From contig DAOWER010000090.1 of the NCBI GenBank assembly GCA_030638405.1, positions 1 through 17,816 of the forward strand: a stretch of 17,816 bases of DNA, in the 5' to 3' direction. The translations under genes were made by a program, and so were the position numbers. The stretch comes from Candidatus Eiseniibacteriota bacterium (GTDB taxonomy: Bacteria; Joyebacterota; Joyebacteria; Joyebacterales; Joyebacteraceae). Each line of letters opens with the position of its first letter. The stretch's first letter is position 1. Shown piece after piece: positions 1 to 6,561 of the stretch. The notes beneath the pieces are model-generated. The model saw only the letters and a program-made list of their open reading frames with translations. It searched no databases and was not told the DNA's origin.

Positions 1-960
1 CGGGTCGACGGGAGCGTTCATCCAGCTGCCGTACGGGCGGTCGTCACACGTGAACTCCCGTCCGGTCACGAAGTCGATGCCGAACTGGCCGCGCCAGAAC
101 GTCACGCCCGTCTGGCCGGCTGCTATGACGTCGCCGTGCACCCAGCCGTTGTCGCCGCTGGACTCCGCGTCGTCGTAGAAGATCGGCGCGCCGTCATCCA
201 GAAGCGTGATGTTGTCCAGCTGCCACGCGCCGTCGAGACACGGGTGGGCAGGTGTGTCGAACTGGTCTTGAGACGAGTACGCGCCGTCCGACTCGAACCG
301 GAACCTCAGGTCGAACTCGATACCCATGGCCTCGGTCGTTATGTCGACCTCCATGTGCCCGCCGCCTTCAGGATGCGTGCTGTTCCAATCCTGAGACATA
401 CCGGGCGTGCCCGCGAAGCCGGGGTTGTCGACCGAAACGACCGTGTACCACGTGTCGCCGGTCGCGGCTGAGCGGACGTCGACGTAGCCGTAGTCGTAGT
501 CCTTCTCCATCGCAAAGCGCTGGTCGTACTCGAGCGTCAGAACCCCGGTGAGACCGTTGGCCTCGGTGAAGTTCCGCGCGAGAATCTGCATCCAGTCGTT
601 GGCGTAGCCACGGGGCTGCCGCCAGCAGTCGTTGTAGGTGCCGCACCACCAGGTGCTGTCGCCCAGGTGCGTGAAGCCGTTGATGCGGATGGTGTCGTGG
701 TGCCAGTAGTTGTCCATCCCGAGCGTTCCGCTCCGGTCCCACGCGGTCCATCCGGCGTTGTCTCCTATCAGATCCTCGAAATCGGCATCGAAGATCCACA
801 GGGTCTCCAGCCTCGTGCCCTCGAGCTGCGCGCCGCCGAGCGGCATGTCAGGCTCCGGAACACGGCTGACGAGATCCGTCCCGATGCCAACAGCAAGGGC
901 ACCGGTGGTAAGCGCCAACACCGCCCCGATTGCTACAGCAATCAGAAGTGTGTTCTTCAT
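1..960 (-). CDS. Secreted protein of unknown function, 3' end cut by window edge
   Basis: The ATG at 960-958 opens a frame that stays open to base 1, giving 320 residues with no stop, so the C-terminus lies outside the window. Residues 1-23 form a clear Sec signal peptide: Lys-2, a hydrophobic core, and a cleavage site after ALA at 21-23, with no lipobox cysteine. The mature part is rich in Asp, Gly, Trp and Tyr. It has four visible cysteines in two pairs (106 and 112; 241 and 305). Two stretches, about 50-255 and 260 onward, each begin with a Phe/Tyr-Asp-Asp/Ala-type strand (WIFDADFED; IFYDDAESS), which suggests repeated beta-sandwich modules of the kind found in surface proteins. I recognise no catalytic motif. 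A GAGGGGGG Shine-Dalgarno (970-977) sits 9 nt upstream. The gene has its own promoter and a long leader, so it is separate from the upstream operon. Secretion is well supported; adhesion or carbohydrate binding is only a guess. Confidence 0.85.
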   Translation of the reverse strand, partial: MKNTLLIAVAIGAVLALTTGALAVGIGTDLVSRVPEPDMPLGGAQLEGTRLETLWIFDADFEDLIGDNAGWTAWDRSGTLGMDNYWHHDTIRINGFTHLGDSTWWCGTYNDCWRQPRGYANDWMQILARNFTEANGLTGVLTLEYDQRFAMEKDYDYGYVDVRSAATGDTWYTVVSVDNPGFAGTPGMSQDWNSTHPEGGGHMEVDITTEAMGIEFDLRFRFESDGAYSSQDQFDTPAHPCLDGAWQLDNITLLDDGAPIFYDDAESSGDNGWVHGDVIAAGQTGVTFWRGQFGIDFVTGREFTCDDRPYGSWMNAPVDP

Positions 961-1256
961 TCGCTCAATCCCCCCTCATAACAGAAGGCATTTCTGCTCA
1001 ATCTTCACCATCTATGCTTCTCACTCCCCGACCACGCGCGAAGCGTGCAGGCTACACCGCCGCCGTGCTGGCCGGGGTGATCTCTACGGAGTGATCAGCT
1101 CTATCGAAGCGGCACGCAATCCCAAGTGCAATGAACATCATCGAATTACCTGCGTGCAAACGGTACAAAAATACCCGTTCACAAGACTCCCCATCTTGCA
1201 CGGGCACGTGAATCGAAGGCCCGCCAGCGGCCTCGCTATTTCCCGACTCGCTGAGG
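961..1256 (-). promoter_or_regulatory. Long structured 5' leader of the secreted-protein gene
   Basis: This stretch holds no convincing gene. Between the promoter and the ATG at 960 it would give a leader of about 290 nt. It contains seven inverted repeats seen by eye: 1217-1233 (5 bp), 1182-1198 (5 bp), 1159-1179 (7 bp with one bulge), 1112-1118 with 1151-1157 (7 bp perfect, enclosing 32 nt), 1078-1097 (7 bp with bulge), 1021-1080 (about 12 bp with two bulges and an inner 5-bp hairpin at 1033-1047), and 982-996 (5 bp), the last just before the Shine-Dalgarno. The 1078-1097 and 1021-1080 stems share bases 1078-1080, so their closing pairs compete. I do not recognise a TPP, cobalamin, c-di-GMP or M-box consensus. 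The density of repeats is seen directly; a regulatory role is inference. Confidence 0.4.
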
Positions 1257-1285
1257 AGTATACCAGTTGGCACATCTTGTGTCAA
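1257..1285 (-). promoter_or_regulatory. Sigma70-type promoter for the secreted-protein gene
   Basis: Read on the minus strand, a perfect -35 box TTGACA (1285-1280) is followed by exactly 17 nt and a TATACT -10 box (1262-1257), which differs from consensus at one base. Transcription should start near 1250. The promoter lies in the gap after the TPR-transferase gene and points at the secreted protein. It is the only match of this quality I noticed in the window. Confidence 0.8.
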
Positions 1286-1302
1286 TGTCTATCAGGGGGA
1301 GG

Positions 1303-1325
1303 AAAAAGGGCCGGCCCTAGGGGCC
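1303..1325 (-). terminator. Terminator-like hairpin and T-run at the operon end
   Basis: On the minus strand GGCCC (1325-1321) pairs with GGGCC (1317-1313) across a 3-nt loop that includes part of the TAG stop codon at 1319-1317. A second GGCCC (1312-1308) and five T (1307-1303) follow. Alternatively GGCC at 1325-1322 can pair with GGCC at 1312-1309, placing the stem one base from the T-run. The stem is short but GC-only. It sits between the end of the operon and the next promoter, as a Rho-independent terminator would. Confidence 0.4.
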
Positions 1326-3833
1326 ATTCGGCGATTCCAGGTCTCTCAGGAGCGCTTCCAGCGCCTCTACGCGCGCGCCACCCAGAGCGAGGTGGCGCCG
1401 GTAGTGGAACGCGCCGAGATTCGGGTTTCCAGCGTGGAAATAGTACGTCAGGGCGAGATTGAGATGCGCCGGCGCGAAACCGGGACGGATCCTGAGCTCT
1501 GCGTCGTACTCGAGAAGGGCTTCGTCGTGGCGACCGGCCTCGTTGAGGAAGACTCCGTACATGTAGTGACCGCTGTCAAGAGCCGGATCAAGCCGCAGCG
1601 CCCTCGCCATGAGATCCAGCGCCTCTTCCAGAAGGCCCATGTCGCGCTTGAGGAGCGCCTGCCGCCTGAGAGGCTCGCCCGAGTAGGGAGCGAGCCGTTC
1701 CGCCTCCTCGAGGACCTCGACGGCCTCGACGACGCGCCCCGTCTTCGCCAGCGTGTCGGCCCGCGCGATGGCCGCGATCGCGCCGGGCGGGATCTCGCGG
1801 CTCGTCGAGCCCCCCAGGAGCGCCAGATAGAACTCGATCTCGGCCCTCTCCTCGCCCGCCGTGTCGTGTTCCAGAGCCTCTCTGAGCCACTCCTCCGCCT
1901 CCTCCGGGCTGCCCGCCCGATAGAGAATGACCCCGCGCTCCTTGAGGGCGGTCGGGTTCGTTCCCTCCCAGCTGAGGACCGTGTCGACGTGCGCCAGCGC
2001 CCGATCGTAGTCTCCGGACCGTTCAAGCAGCATGGCAAGGTTGATCCGGGCGGCCACGTAGCGCGGATCCAGCCTCAGCGCGTCCCTGAACGCCGCCATC
2101 GCTTCATCCGTCCGCCCGGCTCCCGAGAGCACGGCGCCCAGGTTCAGGTAGCTCTTGGGGTAGTCCGGGTCCAGCCTGATCGCCGTCTCGCACTCCGCGA
2201 CCGCCTCCTCCGTCATTCCGCGCTCGGCGTAGATGATTCCCAGCCGGAAGTGCGGCTGCGCGAAACCGGACTCACGGTCGATATCGTAGTGGTTCGCATT
2301 GACCACGTAGAGGAGAACCCCAAGCGCAACGACCGGCACCGCGAGCGCCGCGAATTCCCGCGCCCGGACCCGCCGGGCGATCTCCATGACGGCATATGAG
2401 GCCATCACGATCAGCACGGGGACGACCGGCAGCCTGTACCTCGCCACCACGAAGAACGCGACGATGGACAGCAGATAGACGGAGGAGTACAGAGCCAGCA
2501 GCCTGGGCCGCCTCCGGCGGAACGTGAGGCCCAGCCCCACGAGTCCAAGAGGAGCGATGAGTGCGAACCCCGGGAGAGGCAGTGCCAGGAGGGCCGAGTA
2601 GCGCTTCTGGAAGTAGTAGTTCTCCAGCTGCGGCAGCTCGTAAGAACTCATGACGAACGCGAGCTTCCGGACCATGAGCTTCGTCCACTGCCCGGGGCGC
2701 GCCTTGATGTGCGCCCACCCGCGATCGTACCAGTAGCCGGAGATCTCCGACGGTTTGAGTTCGCGTCCGAGCGCGCGCTCGGCGATCCCTCGTCCGTCCG
2801 GGTCGGTCACGATGTCCAGCCCCTCAGGCTTGACGTAGCCGCCGGTCGCGCCCTCGCCGTTACCGATGAAGAAGTTCAGGCCCCCGTTGGAGGTGATCGC
2901 GACGAAATCGCGCTCCACGATGTAGTTCCGGAGTGTCACCGGAGCGACCACGAGCACGATTCCGAGAACGACCAGCGCGGTGCTTCGAAGCGCCGCGGAG
3001 CGCGTGGCCGACGGACCATCGACGCGAACGCGTCTCCCGGGGGAACGGGAGGTCCCGGAGACGGTGCGCCCGGAGCCGGCGCGCGCCGAGAACCATATCC
3101 AGAGGACCGCCGCGGCCGCGGACAGGAGCGCTGCGGCCCTTCCGACGGCTGCCAGACCCAGGACGCCGCCCGCGGCCAGGTAGTGGACGGACTTTCCGGA
3201 CGCGTCGGCCTTGAGCAGCAGGTACACGGTCAGGACGTTCAGGAAGACTAGGAGTGGAGTGAGCAGCACGGAGCAGTCGTAGAAAATGAGAGCGCCGTAG
3301 CTCGCGGCCAGCAGCCCGGCGAGCAGACCGACCCTTCTGTCGAAGACATCGCGCCCCAGAAGGTAGACGAGCGACGCAGTTGCGGCCCCAAGACCCGCCT
3401 GAATCATGCGCACCAGGAAGAGGTCTCTGCCGAACAGTCGGTAAATCGTCGCGAGGAAGTACGAGTAGAGCGGGGTCATGAAGAACGCGCCCTTCTCGGC
3501 GGTTCCTCCCGCGATGTCCCTCGCCCATTGGTCGTAGAACTTCGCGTCCAGACCCAGCGTCTGGAAGAAGGGCGTGTACCTTACCTGGAAGGTGTAGATG
3601 GCCCTGAGAAGGAAGGCGACGGCGAATATCACCGCCGGCCAGAACCACGGCCTGTCCAGAAGGCCGCGGATGCCCTTGCGCGCTCCGGGCGCGTCTGCCG
3701 CCGTCCCGGGCGCGCCCGCGGCACCAGCGCCGGTCTTCGTTGTCCTGCCGGGAGCCTCACGGGTCCCCGGGGCGCGCTTGCCGCGACCTGTGCGCTGCGG
3801 GCGTCGCTTGGATTTCCTGGACTTGCGCGTCAT
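1317..3833 (-). CDS. GT-C type membrane glycosyltransferase-like protein fused to a TPR domain
   Basis: This 838-residue protein has a basic, disordered N-terminus (1-60), then many hydrophobic segments from about 66 to 250 and 284 to 512. The first extracytoplasmic loop carries acidic residues Asp96 and Asp101 in LDAKFYDQWA, where ArnT/PMT-like (GT39, GT-C fold) enzymes keep a catalytic or metal-binding Asp. Two further stretches fit polyprenyl-phosphate-sugar transferase-like proteins: TSNGGLNFFIGN (314-325) and ARYRLPVVPVL (464-474). From about 525 to the end there are seven or more TPR units, each with helix pairs and xLDPxY/F-type joins (for example 554-559 and 587-592). The likely role is sugar transfer from a lipid carrier on the outer face of the inner membrane, with TPRs recruiting partners. 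It is the last gene of the leftward operon, 56 nt after the fifth phosphodiesterase. The ATG at 3833 has only a modest AGGA site. The donor and acceptor sugars cannot be inferred. Confidence 0.8.
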   Translation of the reverse strand: MTRKSRKSKRRPQRTGRGKRAPGTREAPGRTTKTGAGAAGAPGTAADAPGARKGIRGLLDRPWFWPAVIFAVAFLLRAIYTFQVRYTPFFQTLGLDAKFYDQWARDIAGGTAEKGAFFMTPLYSYFLATIYRLFGRDLFLVRMIQAGLGAATASLVYLLGRDVFDRRVGLLAGLLAASYGALIFYDCSVLLTPLLVFLNVLTVYLLLKADASGKSVHYLAAGGVLGLAAVGRAAALLSAAAAVLWIWFSARAGSGRTVSGTSRSPGRRVRVDGPSATRSAALRSTALVVLGIVLVVAPVTLRNYIVERDFVAITSNGGLNFFIGNGEGATGGYVKPEGLDIVTDPDGRGIAERALGRELKPSEISGYWYDRGWAHIKARPGQWTKLMVRKLAFVMSSYELPQLENYYFQKRYSALLALPLPGFALIAPLGLVGLGLTFRRRRPRLLALYSSVYLLSIVAFFVVARYRLPVVPVLIVMASYAVMEIARRVRAREFAALAVPVVALGVLLYVVNANHYDIDRESGFAQPHFRLGIIYAERGMTEEAVAECETAIRLDPDYPKSYLNLGAVLSGAGRTDEAMAAFRDALRLDPRYVAARINLAMLLERSGDYDRALAHVDTVLSWEGTNPTALKERGVILYRAGSPEEAEEWLREALEHDTAGEERAEIEFYLALLGGSTSREIPPGAIAAIARADTLAKTGRVVEAVEVLEEAERLAPYSGEPLRRQALLKRDMGLLEEALDLMARALRLDPALDSGHYMYGVFLNEAGRHDEALLEYDAELRIRPGFAPAHLNLALTYYFHAGNPNLGAFHYRRHLALGGARVEALEALLRDLESPNGP

Positions 3834-3872
3834 ACAGAGGATCCTGGGAGCCTGGGAGGTGACAGCGTGCGG

Positions 3873-3890
3873 GCCGGCAAGGATGCCGGC
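3873..3890 (-). other. Perfect hairpin abutting the phosphodiesterase stop codon
   Basis: On the minus strand GCCGGC, loop ATCCTT, GCCGGC forms a perfect 6-bp stem whose first base is the last base of the TAG stop (3892-3890). No T-run follows, so it is not a standard intrinsic terminator. It lies in the 56-nt gap before the TPR-transferase gene and could trim or stabilise the mRNA. Confidence 0.45.
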
Positions 3891-5245
3891 TAGTCTATGT
3901 ATCCGAGCGACCTGAGCATTTCCCTTATCTCGTCATCGACGGGCGACTCGACGGGAGTGAGATCTCCGTCAGACGCGTCCCCAACCTCGTAGCTCTCTAT
4001 GTACACGACGGGGTGTCTCTCGAGGAAGGTCCCGCTCATGACTTCCGTCAGGGGCCTGCCATCCATGTCACGGGCCGCCGGCAGACCGGCCAGCGCGAGA
4101 ACCGTCGGAGTGACGTCGAGAACACTCGCACCCTCTATACTCCCGCCACGCTTGATGCCCGGACCACTGATGAATATGATCCCGTCCTCCCTGTGCATCT
4201 CGATACCAACCGCCACATCACCCTCGAAGCCGCGGTAGCCCCTGTGGCCGGCGAACCCGTGGTCGGAGACAAGAAGCACGACCGTATCGTCGTCCACCAG
4301 TTCGAGCATCTCGCCGAGAAGTGAATCCGCGAGCGCGTAGTAGCGCTCGACCACTGGAGAGAACGTCTCGACAGCACCCTCGGGCAGCTCTCTCTTCCAC
4401 GACTCGGGCTCCATGAACCGCCAGAAGAAGTGACTGGTAATGTCGCTGCCCCGGAAGTAGACAGCGCTGAAATCCGCAGGTCTGGTCTCGAAGAAGTGGC
4501 GCGCGAGAGTCAGCGATGTCATGTCGGACGCGTAGAACTTCGCCAGGCTGGCGGTCCTGACCTTCTCCTCCTGCTTGGCACGCTCCATCGATGTGGCTAT
4601 GAACGACTCGATGATGGAGTCGCCGACGTCCTCCTCGTGATAGACGTTGTCTGCGACCTCCGACCAGATGCTCCTGGGGTGGACGCCCTCACTGAACCAC
4701 TCGTCGGTCTGGTTCGGCGCCCGTGACTCCCGTTTCGCCGACAGGCCGAGTGTCACGTGTGACGAGATGAGATACCCGTTCACGACATCGGCCGGGTACG
4801 TCACGAGCCAGCCGATCACGCCCACGGACCGCTCGGCGGCAGACAGGATCTGCCAGACGGCCTTGGCCTTACGCATGTTGCTCGTGGTCGGCGAGTCATC
4901 GGCCGAATCGGGGGTGTTGACGACGAAGCCGCTGATACCGTGCTTCTCCTCGGTCTTGCCCGTGGCGATGCAGGTCCAGATCGTGGGCGAGACGAACGGT
5001 CTTATCGAGTGGAGGATACCCGATGACCCCTCGCTTCTCATGCGCGCGACGTTCGGCATACGTCCTTCATCGGCGAGCCGGTTGACCCGGGGCCAGTCGA
5101 GGCCATCTATCCCGACGATCAGGATCCTGGAGGGAGTCGCCGGGATCCGAACATCGTCAGCCGGACCGGGCCTTCGAACGTAGAGCACAACGGCCGCGGC
5201 GACGACGACCAGGGCAACTGCCAGTATCGCGATGGTCCTTCGCAC
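3890..5245 (-). CDS. Type I phosphodiesterase family protein, membrane-anchored (fifth of the array)
   Basis: This is an alkaline-phosphatase-superfamily enzyme of the nucleotide pyrophosphatase/phosphodiesterase type, which hydrolyses phosphodiesters or phosphomonoesters with two metal ions. From the GTG at 5245 (451 residues) the ligand set is complete: Asp47 (IVGIDGLDW), Ser86 at the nucleophile position (SPTIWT), His102 (EKHGI), Asp268 and His272 (GSDITSHFFW), Asp328 and His329 (VSDHGF) and His351 (EMHRED). Residues 4-23 form a membrane anchor without a lipobox, so the catalytic part should face the periplasm. It ends in the shared acidic tail, DDEIREMLRSLGYID. A GTG 13 codons earlier (5284) lies 2 nt from the preceding gene's stop, but it lacks a well-placed ribosome site. 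The 5245 start has GGAGG 9 nt upstream and gives a paralog-like MRRT N-terminus, so I prefer it. The substrate is unknown; sulfatase activity is less likely because there is no CxPxR motif. Confidence 0.88.
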   Translation of the reverse strand: MRRTIAILAVALVVVAAAVVLYVRRPGPADDVRIPATPSRILIVGIDGLDWPRVNRLADEGRMPNVARMRSEGSSGILHSIRPFVSPTIWTCIATGKTEEKHGISGFVVNTPDSADDSPTTSNMRKAKAVWQILSAAERSVGVIGWLVTYPADVVNGYLISSHVTLGLSAKRESRAPNQTDEWFSEGVHPRSIWSEVADNVYHEEDVGDSIIESFIATSMERAKQEEKVRTASLAKFYASDMTSLTLARHFFETRPADFSAVYFRGSDITSHFFWRFMEPESWKRELPEGAVETFSPVVERYYALADSLLGEMLELVDDDTVVLLVSDHGFAGHRGYRGFEGDVAVGIEMHREDGIIFISGPGIKRGGSIEGASVLDVTPTVLALAGLPAARDMDGRPLTEVMSGTFLERHPVVYIESYEVGDASDGDLTPVESPVDDEIREMLRSLGYID

Positions 5246-5254
5246 GTGCGCTTT

Positions 5255-5259
5255 CCTCC
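5255..5259 (-). promoter_or_regulatory. Shine-Dalgarno that decides the start at 5245
   Basis: GGAGG on the minus strand lies 9 nt before the GTG at 5245, the same spacing as the sites before recO and before the first phosphodiesterase. The alternative GTG at 5284 has its nearest GGAGG about 16 nt away. Confidence 0.65.
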
Positions 5260-5286
5260 AGTGAATCGCGGGCGGGTCACTCACCT

Positions 5287-6519
5287 CTACCGGGCAATGA
5301 CCTCCTCGTGCGCTTCTCCGTCAAGCTCTCCAGGAAGCTCCACGCCGGCCGCGGCCATGATGGTCGGAGCGACGTCGACGAGACCACCGTGCCGAGCGGT
5401 CGCGCCCGCCTTCACCCTCGGACCCGAGGCGATCCATAGTCCTTCTTCACTGTGCATGTTGGTGCCTATCATGGGCATGCCGGCGGCGTCGAAGGGTATA
5501 CCCCCGTAGCCGTGATCGGTGATGACAACCACCGTGCCGGCGTCGCCGACGAGCCCGTTCAGCTCGCCGATCAGCTCATCGACGTAGTCGTAGTAGCGCT
5601 CCACGGTCTCTCCGAGAGCCTCGATCTGACCCTGGAGCAACCGGCGCTCGCTCTCGTCGACGTCCAGCCTTTCGATGGCCTCCGTCTCCATGTAGTGCCA
5701 GAAGCGCTGGCTGACCGCGTCCGTGCCCGCGAGACACACGAAGAGATTGCGCACGTCTCCCTGGGCCGCGAGCACCGTGGCCAGATCCACCATGGACCTA
5801 TCGGCCGCGCAGGCGGTGGCCAGCACGATGTAGTTCTGGCCAACCAGGGATTCGAGACCCAGTGCCGAGTCGAGATTGACGAACCCGGAGAGATCGCGGC
5901 GGGTGAACTCTCTCGCGTCGAGCATCATGGGATCGAGTTGCCCGTGCCGCGCGGGTGGGTAGACGGCATCAGACGGCGCGCCCCCGTGCTCCCGCTCGAG
6001 AACGTAGGTCGTGTGCGGGCCCACCATCACGCCGTCGATCTCCTCGACCGGCCACGTCCCCGGCCAGCCGAGAACGCCGCTGCTCTCCCCGGCATCCGCG
6101 AGGAAGGTCCAGAGGGCGCCCACGCTGCGCGACTGAGGCCTGAGCGGGGCGTCCACCATCTGGCCCCTGCGCGACAGCCTCTTGCCGCCGACGCCCTGGT
6201 TCTCCGGGAGCATCCCGGTCACCAGAGAGGTCCAGACAATTCTCGCGTCCACGCTCCGTCCCAGCGTCTCGTAGCTGCCCGTCGCACCGTCGGCCACGAG
6301 CCCGGCCAGGTTCGGCAGTCGTCCCTCGGCCATCAGCTTCTCGACTATCGAGGCCTCGAGACCCTGGATCCCGATCACTACGAGGGACATGTCACCCGCC
6401 TCCGGAACAGCGACGGTGGGCGGATTCTCTTCGCCTCCCCTCATCTTGAATCCGGCGATGACGGCCGTGACAACAAGAACAGCGACGACCAACACAACCA
6501 GGATCTTGTCGACTCTCAT
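5287..6519 (-). CDS. Degenerate type I phosphodiesterase paralog, probable pseudoenzyme (fourth of the array)
   Basis: The 410-residue protein has an N-terminal membrane helix (about 5-24) and the same overall fold markers as its neighbours, including GRLPNLAGLV (67-76), WTSLVTG (96-102), ITDHGYGG (333-340) and NMHSEEG (354-360). Aligned by eye, key positions are changed. The first metal Asp is Gln52 (IGIQGLE), the nucleophile position is Ala92, the KHGI-type His is Gln108 (ENQGV), and the His four residues after Asp267 is Gln271 (AVSQRFW). Asp267, Asp335, His336 and His356 remain. In the NPP family the lost Asp and Ser/Thr build one metal site and the covalent intermediate, so catalysis is unlikely. 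It also lacks the shared LGYIE tail and ends EVIAR. The frame is intact with a strong AAGGAG site before the ATG, so it appears to be a maintained gene and not a decayed one. A scaffolding, regulatory or ligand-binding role is inference. Confidence 0.88.
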   Translation of the reverse strand: MRVDKILVVLVVAVLVVTAVIAGFKMRGGEENPPTVAVPEAGDMSLVVIGIQGLEASIVEKLMAEGRLPNLAGLVADGATGSYETLGRSVDARIVWTSLVTGMLPENQGVGGKRLSRRGQMVDAPLRPQSRSVGALWTFLADAGESSGVLGWPGTWPVEEIDGVMVGPHTTYVLEREHGGAPSDAVYPPARHGQLDPMMLDAREFTRRDLSGFVNLDSALGLESLVGQNYIVLATACAADRSMVDLATVLAAQGDVRNLFVCLAGTDAVSQRFWHYMETEAIERLDVDESERRLLQGQIEALGETVERYYDYVDELIGELNGLVGDAGTVVVITDHGYGGIPFDAAGMPMIGTNMHSEEGLWIASGPRVKAGATARHGGLVDVAPTIMAAAGVELPGELDGEAHEEVIAR

Positions 6520-6561
6520 GCGCTCTCCTTCACCAACCTCAGTCGGCGTCTCAGGGCAATG

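Noticed and set aside
1052..1285. 77-codon minus-strand frame in the intergenic region
   Set aside because: Its TTG start is the -35 box of the promoter, so transcripts would begin after it, and the protein has no recognisable features.
5246..5284. Longer start at 5284 for the fifth phosphodiesterase
   Set aside because: It has no properly spaced ribosome site; the internal GTG at 5245 has GGAGG at 9 nt and a paralog-like N-terminus. It remains possible through coupling to the stop 2 nt away.
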